Below, in pieces: positions 18,009 through 26,476 of a DNA stretch of 34,686 bases. The position numbers were made by a program, and so were the translations under genes. How positions within the stretch are numbered: position 1 is the first letter of the stretch; each line of letters starts with the position of its first letter. Origin of the DNA: Bordetella parapertussis (GTDB taxonomy: Bacteria > Pseudomonadota > Gammaproteobacteria > Burkholderiales > Burkholderiaceae_B); assembly GCA_945895265.1 (NCBI GenBank), contig CAMDEF010000045.1, forward strand, positions 1 through 34,686, written 5' to 3'. Below the pieces are notes generated by a model. That model made no database searches and was not told the DNA's origin. It was given only the letters and a program-made list of their open reading frames with translations.

Positions 18009-19402
18009 AACACCGCATCGAGCATATTCATTTTGTTGGCATTGGCGGCTCTGGGATGAGCGGCATCGCAGAGGTGCTGTTGAATTTAGGTTACCGCATA
18101 TCAGGATCAGACCTTGCAGATTCTGCTGCGACACAGCGCTTGGCGAGTTTGGGCGCACGGATCGCACTTGGCCATCAGGCTGAGAATATTGCGGGCGCCG
18201 ATGCGCTTGTGACCTCGACGGCTGTGGCCAATAACAATCCCGAGGTGATTGCCGCGCGTCAGGCGCGCATCCCCGTGGTGCCTCGCGCAGTCATGTTGGC
18301 TGAACTGATGCGCTTAAAGAGAGGCATTGCTGTGGCGGGCACGCATGGCAAAACCACCACCACGAGCCTGGTTGCCAGCGTGTTAGCGGCAGGCGGACTC
18401 GATCCAACCTTTGTGATCGGTGGTCGGCTGACCGCCGCTGGTGCGAACGCCGGCTTGGGTCAGGGCGACTTCATCGTTGTCGAAGCAGACGAATCAGATG
18501 CATCGTTTTTGAATTTGCTTCCGGTGATGGCCATCATCACCAACATCGATGCTGATCACATGGATACCTATGGGCATGATTTGGCGAAACTTAAAAGTGC
18601 CTTCGTAGAGTTCACTCAACGCTTACCGTTTTATGGCAGCGCAATTGTTTGTGCCGACGACGCCAACGTGCGCGAAATCATCCCGTTTATTTCGCGGCCA
18701 GTGACAACGTATGGTTTGTCGCCCGATGCTCAGGTCGTGGCAACAAACGTCAAGGCGATTGGCACACGCATGCAGTTTGACGTGCGGCGCCAAACGCGCG
18801 AGGGTGAGCTCAGTCCCTTCGCGGTCAGTTTGAATCTTCCGGGTGTTCATAATGTGTTGAACGCGTTGGCGGCGATTGCAGTGGCGACAGAGCTTGGCGT
18901 CAGTGATGCGGCCATTGCGCAAGGGCTTTCAGAGTTCAAGGGCGTCGGACGTCGCTTTACTCAAATTGGCGATTTCACGGCTAAGAAGGGCGGCACGTTT
19001 AGAGTGGTCGATGATTATGGGCACCACCCGGTCGAGATGGCGGCCACTCTGGCGGCTGCTCGCGGCGCCTGGCCCAATCGTCGAGTCGTATTGGCGTTTC
19101 AGCCCCATCGTTACACCAGAACGCGCGATTGCTTCGAAGACTTTGTCAATGTGTTGGGCTCTGCCGATGCCGTGCTGTTGACTGAGGTTTATGCGGCGGG
19201 CGAGCCGCCTTTGGTGGCCGCAGATGGACGTGCTCTGGCGCGCGGTGTGCGTGTTGCCGGGAAGGTCGAGCCCATATTCGTTGAAGATGTCGCTGCGATG
19301 CCCGAAGCGATTCTAAATTTTGCGCAAGAGGGCGATGTGGTGATTGTGATGGGTGCCGGTTCGATTAGTAAAGTTCCCCATCAATTAGGAGTCCCAGCAT
19401 GA
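18005..19402 (+). CDS. murC: UDP-N-acetylmuramate--L-alanine ligase
   Basis: MurC starts the peptide stem by adding L-alanine to UDP-MurNAc. The protein has 465 residues. '[17 protein letters not shown]' forms the N-terminal nucleotide-binding loop, '[13 protein letters not shown]' is the ATP P-loop, '[12 protein letters not shown]' and '[12 protein letters not shown]' line the active site, and 'DDYGHHPVE' with 'FQPHRYTRT' lies in the C-terminal domain. All are canonical for MurC. The gene overlaps murG and ddl by ATGA on both sides, keeping it inside the coupled block. Confidence 0.97.
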   Translation: MKHRIEHIHFVGIGGSGMSGIAEVLLNLGYRISGSDLADSAATQRLASLGARIALGHQAENIAGADALVTSTAVANNNPEVIAARQARIPVVPRAVMLAELMRLKRGIAVAGTHGKTTTTSLVASVLAAGGLDPTFVIGGRLTAAGANAGLGQGDFIVVEADESDASFLNLLPVMAIITNIDADHMDTYGHDLAKLKSAFVEFTQRLPFYGSAIVCADDANVREIIPFISRPVTTYGLSPDAQVVATNVKAIGTRMQFDVRRQTREGELSPFAVSLNLPGVHNVLNALAAIAVATELGVSDAAIAQGLSEFKGVGRRFTQIGDFTAKKGGTFRVVDDYGHHPVEMAATLAAARGAWPNRRVVLAFQPHRYTRTRDCFEDFVNVLGSADAVLLTEVYAAGEPPLVAADGRALARGVRVAGKVEPIFVEDVAAMPEAILNFAQEGDVVIVMGAGSISKVPHQLGVPA

Positions 19403-20352
19403 CACAGACTTTTGGTAAGGTCGGTGTGTTGTACGGCGGTCGCTCAGCAGAGCGTGAAGTGTCAATCATGTCCGGAACGGGCGTGCACGCAGCGTTGTGC
19501 GGTCAGGGTGTCAACGCGCATTTATTTGATACGGGCTCGGGAAGCCTGGCTGACTTGGCTGCGCAGCAATTCGATCGCCTCTTCATCGCCTTGCACGGGC
19601 GTTATGGTGAGGACGGAACGTTGCAGGGCGCGCTTGAACTGCTGGGGATTCCTTACACGGGTAGCGGTCCCATGGCATCGAGTCTTGCGATGGATAAAGT
19701 CATGACAAAGCGTGTGTGGTTAGAGGCTGGTTTGCCTACGCCAGGATATCGGGTACTGACTGACGCGAGCGAGGTGAATGCGGCGGCGCTGGCTTTGGGC
19801 CTGCCGTTGATGATGAAAGCCCCTCAGGAGGGATCTACCCTTGGCATTGTGAAAGCCACTGAAGCTGCTGAACTCACCAATGCGTACAAAGTTGCCGCGC
19901 AGTACGACGAGGTGGTGTTGGCCGAGCAGTTTGTGGCAGGACGCGAACTGACGGTCGCGCTCTTGGGTCGCGGCAAAGATGCGCGTGCGTTGCCAGTTAT
20001 TGAAATCGTGGCTCCTCAAGGCAACTACGATTATCAGCACAAGTATTTTTCAGACGATACTCAGTACTTGTGTCCAGCACCGCTTGAGCAGACACTGGCG
20101 GCTGAGATTGCAGAGATCAGTGTGAAGGCCTACCGTGCCTTGGGGTGCGAAGGTTGGGGGCGTGCAGATTTGATGTTGGATCAGAATAACCGGCCTTGGC
20201 TGCTAGAGATGAATACTTCGCCTGGCATGACTGGGCATTCTTTAGTGCCCATGGCGGCAAAAGCGATTGGCATGAGTTACCCCGAGTTGTGTATGCAAAT
20301 TTTGAAGGATGCCCGCTGCAAGATTGGACATCTGTTTGGTAACAAAAACTAG
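19399..20352 (+). CDS. ddl: D-alanine--D-alanine ligase
   Basis: Ddl makes the D-Ala-D-Ala dipeptide used by the MurF half of MurEF. The ATP-grasp enzyme has 317 residues (E. coli DdlB 306). Motifs are '[15 protein letters not shown]' at the start, '[27 protein letters not shown]' (as two adjacent blocks near residues 73-98), 'MDKVMTK', '[11 protein letters not shown]', '[11 protein letters not shown]' and '[17 protein letters not shown]'. The tyrosine in 'GIPYTG' is typical of Ddl enzymes making D-Ala-D-Ala. The position corresponds to ddlB of enterobacteria. It overlaps murC by 4 nt and is followed after 11 nt by ftsQ, the first gap since mraZ-rsmH. Confidence 0.96.
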   Translation: MTQTFGKVGVLYGGRSAEREVSIMSGTGVHAALCGQGVNAHLFDTGSGSLADLAAQQFDRLFIALHGRYGEDGTLQGALELLGIPYTGSGPMASSLAMDKVMTKRVWLEAGLPTPGYRVLTDASEVNAAALALGLPLMMKAPQEGSTLGIVKATEAAELTNAYKVAAQYDEVVLAEQFVAGRELTVALLGRGKDARALPVIEIVAPQGNYDYQHKYFSDDTQYLCPAPLEQTLAAEIAEISVKAYRALGCEGWGRADLMLDQNNRPWLLEMNTSPGMTGHSLVPMAAKAIGMSYPELCMQILKDARCKIGHLFGNKN

Positions 20353-20363
20353 CGAGACAGATT

Positions 20364-21170
20364 GTGTGGAACGAAGCGCGTATGATCAACAGACTTGCCA
20401 ACACCCTAGCGGTGATGGCGGTGTTGGCCGTGCTCGTCGGGTGTTTGTACTGGGTCATGCAGCGCCCGATGTTCAGCTTGCAGGCGATCGAACTCGAACC
20501 GATACCCAACAGCAGTTTGCGTTACGTGACGCCCGAAAACGTTCAAGCCTCTATCGCGACCAAATTAACGGGCAATTTTTTTACAATCCGCTTAGCCGAA
20601 GCGCAAACTGTTTTCGAGTCAGTGCCGTGGGTCAGAGCCGCCTCGGTACGCCGCATTTGGCCCAACACCTTGCGTGTCACCGTCGAAGAGCACCAACCGC
20701 TTGCGCTATGGAACGAAAACCAGATGATCAATACGTGGGCGCAGGTTTTTACAGCAAACCAAGGCGAGCTCGAAGACGATGTGAATTTGCCGCAGTTCGA
20801 AGGCCCCGAGGGCAAAGAAGGGTTGGTCGTGTCTCGCTATGCCGAGCTCGAGCGCTGGTTTGCGCCGCTTGGGCTAACTGTCAAAGAGATGTCGTTGAAC
20901 AATCGTTTGGCCTGGCAGGTCAAACTCTCAAGTGGCCTGACCTTGGCGTTAGCGCGCGATCCTGGCGCAGAAGCGGCCGATTCGCAAGGCGGGATTCCAG
21001 GAGCTTTACCCTTTTCAGAGGGGATCGAGCGATTTGTGCAGGCGATGCCTCAGATCAATCAAAGAACGGGTGGACGTGCGCTGACGCATGCCGACCTGCG
21101 CTACCCCAACGGCTTTGCGATTACGCTGGCCGCCCTACCAGAACCTACTCAACCGAAAAAGAAACGATAA
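20364..21170 (+). CDS. ftsQ: Cell division protein FtsQ
   Basis: FtsQ is a bitopic divisome protein of 268 residues. It has a short cytoplasmic tail, one membrane segment at about 13-32 ('ANTLAVMAVLAVLVGCLYWV'), a POTRA domain ('FSLQAIELEPIPNSSLRYVT...') and a beta domain containing 'VPWVRAASVRRIWPNTLRV' and 'EHQPLALWN', both hallmarks of FtsQ. It recruits FtsL/FtsB. The GTG start at 20364 is preferred because homologues tend to begin 'MWN'. An ATG six codons later is possible. A Lys-rich end ('TQPKKKR') closes the protein four bases before ftsA. Confidence 0.94.
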   Translation: MWNEARMINRLANTLAVMAVLAVLVGCLYWVMQRPMFSLQAIELEPIPNSSLRYVTPENVQASIATKLTGNFFTIRLAEAQTVFESVPWVRAASVRRIWPNTLRVTVEEHQPLALWNENQMINTWAQVFTANQGELEDDVNLPQFEGPEGKEGLVVSRYAELERWFAPLGLTVKEMSLNNRLAWQVKLSSGLTLALARDPGAEAADSQGGIPGALPFSEGIERFVQAMPQINQRTGGRALTHADLRYPNGFAITLAALPEPTQPKKKR

Positions 21171-21174
21171 CGCT

Positions 21175-22401
21175 ATGACCCGTGACAGCAAGGATCTGAT
21201 CGTCGCTCTCGATATCGGCACCAGCAAAGTTGTTGCTGTGGTGGCCGAGATATTGCCAGAGGGCCGCTTTGAAGTGCTGGGCTTGGGCCAACATGAGTCA
21301 AGCGGTATGCGCAAAGGTGTTGTGGTGAACATCGAGGCGACGGTCACTGCCATTCAGCGAGCACTAGAAGAGGCCGAATTAATGGCCGATTGCAAGATTC
21401 GAGATGTGTATACCGGCATTGCGGGCAGTCACATTCGAAGTTTTAATTCGAGTGGAATGGTCGCAGTTAAAGACAAAGAGGTCACCGCAGCCGATGTCTC
21501 CAGAGTCATTGAGACTGCAAAAGCTGTGAACATCCCAACTGACCAGCAAGTGCTACATATTTTGACGCAAGAGTTTATTGTCGATGGACAAGAGGATATT
21601 CGCGAACCGATTGGAATGAGTGGTTTACGTCTTGAGGTCAAGGTACATATTGTGACGGGATCAGTCAGCGCAGCGCAAAACATCGTGAAGTGCGTGCGTC
21701 GCTGTGGGCTTGAAGTGCAGGATTTGATTTTGCAGCCCCTGGCCTCAAGTCAAACCTGCTTGACTGCTGACGAGAAAGATCTTGGCGTCGTACTGATCGA
21801 CATCGGTGGCGGTACGACCGATGTTGCGATCTACACCGGTGGTGCGATTCGCCATACTGCAGTTCTGCCCATCGCGGGCGATCAAATTACCAATGATATT
21901 GCGCAAGGGTTGCGGACCCCTACGCCCGATGCCGAAGACATTAAATTGCGTTATGGCGTTGCTAAAGAAGTACTGGCAAATCCCGATGACACGGTCGAGG
22001 TGCCAGGCCTTGGCGATCGTGCCCCACGCTTGGTGAAGCGTCAGACACTTGGTGCGATCATCGAGCCAAGAGTGGCTGAGTTGTTCGATTTGGTGCAGGG
22101 TGTCGTTCGGGATTCGGGTTACGAAGATCTGCTGTCGTCAGGCGTAGTGTTGACGGGCGGCACAGCTTTATTGCCAGGCATTGTTGAGCTTGCTGAAGAT
22201 ATTTTCTTAAAACCCGTGCGCGTTGCGGTGCCCGAATACCAGGGAAGCTTGGCAGATGTGATGCGTAACCCTCGTTTTTCAACAGTGATGGGTCTGTTGA
22301 GCGAGGCGCGTATGCAACGCCTGCGAGGTCGTAAAGTTACGCAGCAGTCTGGTAGTTTTAAGGCGGTTTTGATCCGAATGAAAGAGTGGTTTATGCATTG
22401 A
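21175..22401 (+). CDS. ftsA: Cell division protein FtsA
   Basis: FtsA is an actin-like ATPase that tethers FtsZ to the membrane and signals to the divisome. At 408 residues it is close to E. coli FtsA (420). The phosphate-1 loop 'LDIGTSKVVAVVAE' starts at residue 12. The SHS2-like insertion follows, then 'LIDIGGGTTDVAIY' (phosphate-2) and 'GVVLTGGTALLPG' (adenosine motif). The C-terminus 'FKAVLIRMKEWFMH' is an amphipathic membrane-targeting helix. The ATG at 21175, four bases after ftsQ, gives the family start 'MTRDSKDLIVALD'. Earlier in-frame starts lie within ftsQ. Confidence 0.97.
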   Translation: MTRDSKDLIVALDIGTSKVVAVVAEILPEGRFEVLGLGQHESSGMRKGVVVNIEATVTAIQRALEEAELMADCKIRDVYTGIAGSHIRSFNSSGMVAVKDKEVTAADVSRVIETAKAVNIPTDQQVLHILTQEFIVDGQEDIREPIGMSGLRLEVKVHIVTGSVSAAQNIVKCVRRCGLEVQDLILQPLASSQTCLTADEKDLGVVLIDIGGGTTDVAIYTGGAIRHTAVLPIAGDQITNDIAQGLRTPTPDAEDIKLRYGVAKEVLANPDDTVEVPGLGDRAPRLVKRQTLGAIIEPRVAELFDLVQGVVRDSGYEDLLSSGVVLTGGTALLPGIVELAEDIFLKPVRVAVPEYQGSLADVMRNPRFSTVMGLLSEARMQRLRGRKVTQQSGSFKAVLIRMKEWFMH

Positions 22402-22402
22402 A

Positions 22403-22422
22403 TTGGCGTCATCCGACGCCAA
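22403..22422 (+). promoter_or_regulatory. Hairpin directly after the ftsA stop codon
   Basis: Arms TTGGCGTC (22403-22410) and GACGCCAA (22415-22422) pair perfectly over a 4-nt loop (ATCC). No T run follows, so this is more likely an RNA processing, stability or attenuation element between ftsA and ftsZ than a full terminator. Confidence 0.6.
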
Positions 22423-22426
22423 ACAG

Positions 22427-22522
22427 ATGGGCAACTTGCTGGATGTTGCCGGTCTGCTAGAGAGGCGTTTCAAACTCGGTGCGGATTCAATCGGCAGCGT
22501 GTTTGAAACGATTTCTAAATAA
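22427..22522 (+). CDS. Possible 31-residue small protein between ftsA and ftsZ
   Basis: ATG at 22427 opens a 31-codon frame ending with TAA at 22520-22522. The predicted peptide starts MGNLLDVAGLLERRFKLG and ends GSVFETISK. It could form a short amphipathic helix. The same frame is open upstream through the hairpin to TTG at 22403, which would give about 39 residues, starting two bases after the ftsA stop. No Shine-Dalgarno sequence precedes the ATG, so translation would need coupling to ftsA. Composition looks protein-like but the frame is short enough to occur by chance. I do not recognise it. Confidence 0.3.
   Translation: MGNLLDVAGLLERRFKLGADSIGSVFETISK
22466..22510. repeat. 10-bp inverted repeat upstream of ftsZ
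   Basis: CGTTTCAAAC (22466-22475) and GTTTGAAACG (22501-22510) are perfect inverted copies separated by 25 bp, ending 65 bp before the ftsZ start. It may be an operator for a local ftsZ promoter or an mRNA stem. It overlaps the short frame at 22427-22522. Confidence 0.6.
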
Positions 22523-22575
22523 CGTAGTTGGGGACTTTTAGAAACGTTTGTAGTTACGACTTGAGGGAGTCAATC

Positions 22576-23733
22576 ATGATGTTCGAAATGTTAGATAACG
22601 CAAAAAAATCCACCGTGATCAAGGTGGTAGGTGTGGGCGGTGCGGGTGGCAATGCCGTCTCGCATATGATCCGTTCGGGTGTGCAAGGGGTCGATTTCAT
22701 TTGCTGCAATACTGACGCGCAAGCGTTGGCTGCAACCAATGCGCCCGTGCAGATTCGCTTGGGTAACACGGGGCTCGGTGCGGGTGCCAAGCCTGATCAA
22801 GGCCGTGCGGCTGCCGAATCGGCGCGCGAAGAGATTCGCTCGGCATTGGCGGGTGCGCATATGGTCTTTATCACTGCGGGTATGGGCGGTGGTACAGGCA
22901 CTGGGGCTGGGCCAATTGTTGCCGAAGTTGCAAAAGATCTTGGTATTTTGACCGTAGGTGTGGTCACCAAGCCCTTTTCGTTCGAAGGTAATCGGCGCAT
23001 GAAAATGTCGGAAGACGGTATCGACGAGCTCTCGAAACATGTGCATTCGCTCATTGTGGTTCTCAACGAGAACCTGTACGAGTTGATGGACGAAGATGCT
23101 ACCCAGGCTGACTGCTTTAAAGCTGCCGATGATGTTCTGCATAATGCCTGCGCAGGGATTGCCGAGATTATCAACGTTGAAGGTAATGTGAACGTTGACT
23201 TCCAAGACGTTAAAACCATCATGGGTGAGCAAGGTCAGGCCATGATGGGTACGGCAATTGCCAGCGGTCCAGATCGCGCCAGAATTGCAGCCGAGCAAGC
23301 GGTCGCTTGCCCGTTGCTTGAAGGTGTGGATTTGAACGGTGTGCGCGGTGTGTTGGTGAATATCACCGCAAGCAGCTCACTCAAAATGAAAGAAACGCGT
23401 ACGGTGATGGATCATATCCAGAGCTTTGCTTCGGCCGATGCCACAGTGATTTTCGGTACGGCTTACGATGAGTCGATGGGCGATAATCTGCGCGTCACAG
23501 TCGTAGCAACTGGCTTGGGTCGTGCTAAGCCGAAGTTGGTGCAGATGCCTGAGACTGCAGTTGGGTTGCGTAACGGGACAGATGGCCTAACCATGGCCAA
23601 CGGTGCAGAGATCACTGCGCCAACCGTGATGCGCGGGCGCGGTGCACAGGCCCAAGCTCAGGTCCGCGCTCTCGAAACCTCTGGAATGGAGCACTACGAT
23701 ATACCGGCGTTTTTGCGCCGTCAGGCTGATTAA
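22576..23733 (+). CDS. ftsZ: Cell division protein FtsZ
   Basis: FtsZ is the tubulin-like GTPase that forms the division ring. The 385 residues start 'MMFEMLDNAKKSTVIKVVG'. The nucleotide-binding 'GVGGAGGNAV' and the tubulin signature G104-GGTGTG-110 are present, followed by the T7-loop region 'NVDFQDVKTIM'. A variable linker leads to the conserved C-terminal peptide 'YDIPAFLRR', which docks FtsA and ZipA-like partners. The start at 22576 has GAGGGA seven bases upstream. A second ATG directly follows. Unlike the upstream genes there is a 174-bp gap before it, suggesting that ftsZ has extra expression signals. Confidence 0.98.
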   Translation: MMFEMLDNAKKSTVIKVVGVGGAGGNAVSHMIRSGVQGVDFICCNTDAQALAATNAPVQIRLGNTGLGAGAKPDQGRAAAESAREEIRSALAGAHMVFITAGMGGGTGTGAGPIVAEVAKDLGILTVGVVTKPFSFEGNRRMKMSEDGIDELSKHVHSLIVVLNENLYELMDEDATQADCFKAADDVLHNACAGIAEIINVEGNVNVDFQDVKTIMGEQGQAMMGTAIASGPDRARIAAEQAVACPLLEGVDLNGVRGVLVNITASSSLKMKETRTVMDHIQSFASADATVIFGTAYDESMGDNLRVTVVATGLGRAKPKLVQMPETAVGLRNGTDGLTMANGAEITAPTVMRGRGAQAQAQVRALETSGMEHYDIPAFLRRQAD

Positions 23734-23832
23734 GTCAAGATTGAAGTGGGCTGAAAACGGCGCTTAAACGCTGGATTGAGTTCGCTTGCTTGACTCCCTC
23801 TGCCAGCTGCCCCAATGGGGTGACTGGTTGCG

Positions 23833-23856
23833 CACCTGGGTTTCCCAACCCAGGTG
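23833..23856 (+). terminator. Strong hairpin after ftsZ
   Basis: CACCTGGGTT (23833-23842) pairs perfectly with AACCCAGGTG (23847-23856) over a TCCC loop. Only a short T stretch (GGGTTTTAG) lies 15-20 bp later, so termination may be partial. It marks the probable end of the dcw transcript before lpxC. Confidence 0.65.
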
Positions 23857-23875
23857 TGCTGTCGCCTGCGGGTTT

Positions 23876-23905
23876 TAGTGCAGAAATGGCTAAAAGCGCT
23901 ACAAT
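23876..23905 (+). promoter_or_regulatory. Putative lpxC promoter
   Basis: TACAAT at 23900-23905 is a good -10 box 31 bp before the lpxC ATG. The -35 region (TAGTGC, 23876-23881, 18-bp spacer) is poor. Confidence 0.4.
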
Positions 23906-23936
23906 CGGGTAAGTTTTGATAAGATTTTTAGGCTCT

Positions 23937-24860
23937 ATGTTTCATCAACGCACCATTAAGCAACTTGTAAAAACCACCGGGGTTGGCCTGCACTCAGGTC
24001 GACGGGTTGAGTTGACGTTGCGCCCTGCGGCTCCAGACACCGGCATTGTCTTTCATCGAATCGATTTGCCCGAGGTCGTTGACTTGCCCGCTCAGGCCGC
24101 GATGGTGAAAGACACGCGTATGGCGTCTGTCTTGTCTAACGGTCAAGCAAGGGTCTCTACCGTTGAGCATTTGATGTCAGCTCTCGCCGGCTTAGGCATT
24201 GATAATCTGCACGTCGATTTGACTGCCGAAGAAGTCCCAATCATGGACGGCAGCGCTGCAACGTTTGTGTATCTGTTGCGTTCGGCCGGAATCCAAGAAC
24301 AAGCGAGTGCAAAACAGTTTTTACGCGTGTTAAAGCCCATCGAAGTGCGTGAGGGCGAAGGGACAGACGCCAAATGGGCTCGCCTTGAGCCACACGAAGG
24401 GTTTGCAGTGGCTTTTTCAATCGATTTTCGTCATCCAGCGATCGATTCGACTGCAAGCTTCGCAGAGATCGATTTCGCAACCGACTCCTACGTTAAGCAA
24501 ATTGCTCGAGCTCGCACCTTTGGCTTTGTCAACGAGGTTGAGGCCTTGCGTTCGGCCGGTCTGGCGCGCGGTGGCAGCTTTGATAACGCAATCGTGATGG
24601 ATGAGTACCGTGTCTTAAATTCAGACGGGTTGCGTTACGACGACGAGTTCGTCAAACATAAGATTCTGGATGCTGTGGGCGACCTGTACTTAATTGGTAA
24701 GCCTCTGGTGGCGCGCTATGTGGCATGCAAGTCTGGCCACGCGTTGAATAATCAACTGGCGCTCAAACTATTGGCGCAGCCAGATGCCTTTGAAATCATC
24801 ACTTACGCGTCTGCGGCGCAGGCGCCACTGGCATTTCGCCAAGAGTGGAAGCTGGCTTGA
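23937..24860 (+). CDS. lpxC: UDP-3-O-acyl-N-acetylglucosamine deacetylase
   Basis: LpxC is the zinc-dependent committed step of lipid A synthesis. It has 307 residues (E. coli 305). The expected zinc ligands are H78 in '[10 protein letters not shown]', and H241 and D245 in '[11 protein letters not shown]'. The N-terminal '[17 protein letters not shown]' and 'PIMDGSA' are typical. ATG at 23937 gives the family-like start 'MFHQRTIKQ'. A TTG seven codons earlier is rejected. It lies downstream of the ftsZ hairpin and a TACAAT box, so it is probably transcribed at least partly on its own. Its last 62 bp overlap the end of the convergent DUF721 gene. Confidence 0.97.
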   Translation: MFHQRTIKQLVKTTGVGLHSGRRVELTLRPAAPDTGIVFHRIDLPEVVDLPAQAAMVKDTRMASVLSNGQARVSTVEHLMSALAGLGIDNLHVDLTAEEVPIMDGSAATFVYLLRSAGIQEQASAKQFLRVLKPIEVREGEGTDAKWARLEPHEGFAVAFSIDFRHPAIDSTASFAEIDFATDSYVKQIARARTFGFVNEVEALRSAGLARGGSFDNAIVMDEYRVLNSDGLRYDDEFVKHKILDAVGDLYLIGKPLVARYVACKSGHALNNQLALKLLAQPDAFEIITYASAAQAPLAFRQEWKLA

Positions 24861-25347
24861 GCTCTTGGGGCTGAACTGGCTGATGGTGCGCTAGTAGTCG
24901 GGCGACAGCATCGGCAAGCGGCCCTGGACGTAACTGCTGAGTCAGCGCTTCAAACGTTTTTAAGTCTTGTTGATCAAGTGCCCGCGCCTCTTTCGGAGGT
25001 TGAACAGCGACTGGGATCCCAAGCCCACCCTGGACCCGTAGTTTGATTTCGACCAGATTCCAGCCCGCTGCCTGTATGTGAGTAGTCACTCTGGGCGCCA
25101 ATTGGCGAAATTTCGCGGCAAAGGCTGCGCTTGAAACCATCAAGGTCAATGTGCTCTGTTCGATTTTTAAGATATCAAACGCCCCACGCATGGCGGCGGG
25201 CAGAGCCTGCTCAACCACTGCTCGCAGCTTGAGGTGCAATTGAGCTGTCGCAAGCACGCTTGCTGCTTGTGCATCGTGACCCAGCCATCCGATCAGGTGT
25301 GCTCCCTTTGTTGGGTTGCCTGAGGGCCTGCGAGGAATCGTAACCAT
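24799..25347 (-). CDS. dciA: DUF721 / DciA-like protein
   Basis: The protein has 182 residues. About residues 20-115 fit the DUF721 (DciA) domain: '[19 protein letters not shown]', '[19 protein letters not shown]', '[19 protein letters not shown]' and '[11 protein letters not shown]'. DciA loads the replicative helicase DnaB in bacteria without DnaC or DnaI. The C-terminal third is Pro/Gln-rich and probably disordered. Its gene between lpxC and the M23/secA pair is a common arrangement. The start is set at the ATG at 25345-25347. An ATG 11 codons upstream (25380) would overlap the divergent peptidase gene. No clear ribosome binding site is seen at either. The 3' end overlaps lpxC by 62 bp. 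Confidence 0.72.
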   Translation of the reverse strand: MVTIPRRPSGNPTKGAHLIGWLGHDAQAASVLATAQLHLKLRAVVEQALPAAMRGAFDILKIEQSTLTLMVSSAAFAAKFRQLAPRVTTHIQAAGWNLVEIKLRVQGGLGIPVAVQPPKEARALDQQDLKTFEALTQQLRPGPLADAVARLLAHHQPVQPQELKPASTLGEMPVAPAPQTRK

Positions 25348-25366
25348 AAGTGATAAGGATATTTGT

Positions 25367-26302
25367 ATGAAGGTAGTCATTATGCCCCGCGAGCGGGTCG
25401 TTCATGGTGCCTTGTCGTTCAGCGTGGGGCAGAGCCTGCTCTTCGGCCTTGCAACCCTTGCGCTAGTTTTGTTCGCTTGGGCCCATCTGCAACGGGTCTT
25501 TCAACCCCCTTTTGCCGAGAACTTGCGAGAAGATCCGCGTCGCAAAAGTGCTATTCACCCTGAGCCCCATACGGACAAGCAGGCGTTAGACTCACTGTTC
25601 GTTCAGATTGGCGTCTTGCAGGCCAACTATCTACGACTTGACACTCTGAGTCGGCGAGTGGCTGGGCTGGCGGGCTTTCCAGCGGTCGATCTACAAATTG
25701 TTTCTGAAAACGCCGAGATCACCGCGCCCAGAGCGGGGGGCGAGACTAAAGCGTTGGTGCAGGTGGGGCAATACGTTCGTACACTTCAGGCGGCGCTCGT
25801 CAAAAAGACAGAACACTTTCTCATGCTGGATCTGGTGTTGACCAAGCATGCCGCAGCGATTGCCAGGCAGCCCACTGCGATGCCAATCGCCGCTCAAGCA
25901 CAATTAAGCTCAACTTACGGCTGGCGGCGGGATCCGTTTCTCGCTGAGCCCAGTGTGCACGAGGGGTTAGACTTTGCGGCACCGATGGGCACCCCGATTC
26001 TGGCCGCCTCGGGTGGCATCGTGCGAATCGCCGCGAACCACGGGGGCTTTGGAAATCTGATCGAAATTGACCATGGTGAAGGTCTTATCACCCGCTATGC
26101 CCATGCCAAGGTACTTTTGGTTAAAAAAGGGGATCTGGTCAGGCGCGGGCAGCTGATCGCGCGCGTGGGGTCGACAGGGCTGTCGACTGGACCACATCTG
26201 CACTTTGAAGTCCGGCTGCACGACAAGCCGTTAGATCCGAGGGTTTATTTGACCGGTAGCCCGATTGTGCACGGCTCGGCGAGGGCTGCTCCGGTCAGGT
26301 AG
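25367..26302 (+). CDS. Membrane-anchored M23 (LytM/peptidase) family endopeptidase
   Basis: The protein has 311 residues. One N-terminal membrane segment at about 18-38 ('QSLLFGLATLALVLFAWAHL') puts the rest in the periplasm. A helical region (about 70-165) precedes the M23 domain, which begins 'SSTYGWRRDPF' and has both zinc motifs: HEGLD ('VHEGLDFAAPMGTP') and HLHFE ('GPHLHFEVRLHDKPLDP'), plus 'YAHA'. It probably cuts peptidoglycan cross-bridges or activates amidases. The intact ligands suggest that it is catalytic and not a degenerate activator. AAGGAT ahead of the ATG at 25367 supports this start. It lies just before secA, and its start is 19 bp from that of the divergent DUF721 gene. Confidence 0.92.
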   Translation: MKVVIMPRERVVHGALSFSVGQSLLFGLATLALVLFAWAHLQRVFQPPFAENLREDPRRKSAIHPEPHTDKQALDSLFVQIGVLQANYLRLDTLSRRVAGLAGFPAVDLQIVSENAEITAPRAGGETKALVQVGQYVRTLQAALVKKTEHFLMLDLVLTKHAAAIARQPTAMPIAAQAQLSSTYGWRRDPFLAEPSVHEGLDFAAPMGTPILAASGGIVRIAANHGGFGNLIEIDHGEGLITRYAHAKVLLVKKGDLVRRGQLIARVGSTGLSTGPHLHFEVRLHDKPLDPRVYLTGSPIVHGSARAAPVR

Positions 26303-26401
26303 CAAGAACGCCATCGTAGGTGGTTGAGCCGCAGCCTAGGGTGCGGTTGTATCGACACCCTGACGGGAAGGCCTCGCCTGCGTTAAACTGCAAGGCTTAC
26401 T

Positions 26402-26427
26402 GGCAGCTAGCTGCCTCAACTCTTTTT
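26402..26427 (+). terminator. Palindrome plus T run upstream of secA
   Basis: GGCAGCTAGCTGCC (26402-26415) is a perfect palindrome, able to form a 5-bp stem with a CTAG loop, followed by TCAAC and five T residues at 26423-26427. It may end the M23 peptidase transcript, or act as an attenuator in the secA leader. The stem is short. Confidence 0.45.
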
Positions 26428-26476
26428 GGCGCCGACGGGTGTGTAGTTTGCACAGGTCTGTGTGGGTCTGACGCGT

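Noticed and set aside
20309..21178. 289-codon frame overlapping ftsQ on the same strand
   Set aside because: FtsQ in the other frame has a membrane segment, POTRA domain and family motifs. This frame is Arg/Cys-rich with no recognisable domain.
22591..23298. 235-codon frame antisense to ftsZ
   Set aside because: It is fully contained within conserved ftsZ and rich in Thr/His/Arg, as expected for an antisense shadow.
26303..26476. secM-like arrest peptide before secA
   Set aside because: No secreted short frame with an arrest-like end is present. The upstream gene is an M23 peptidase.
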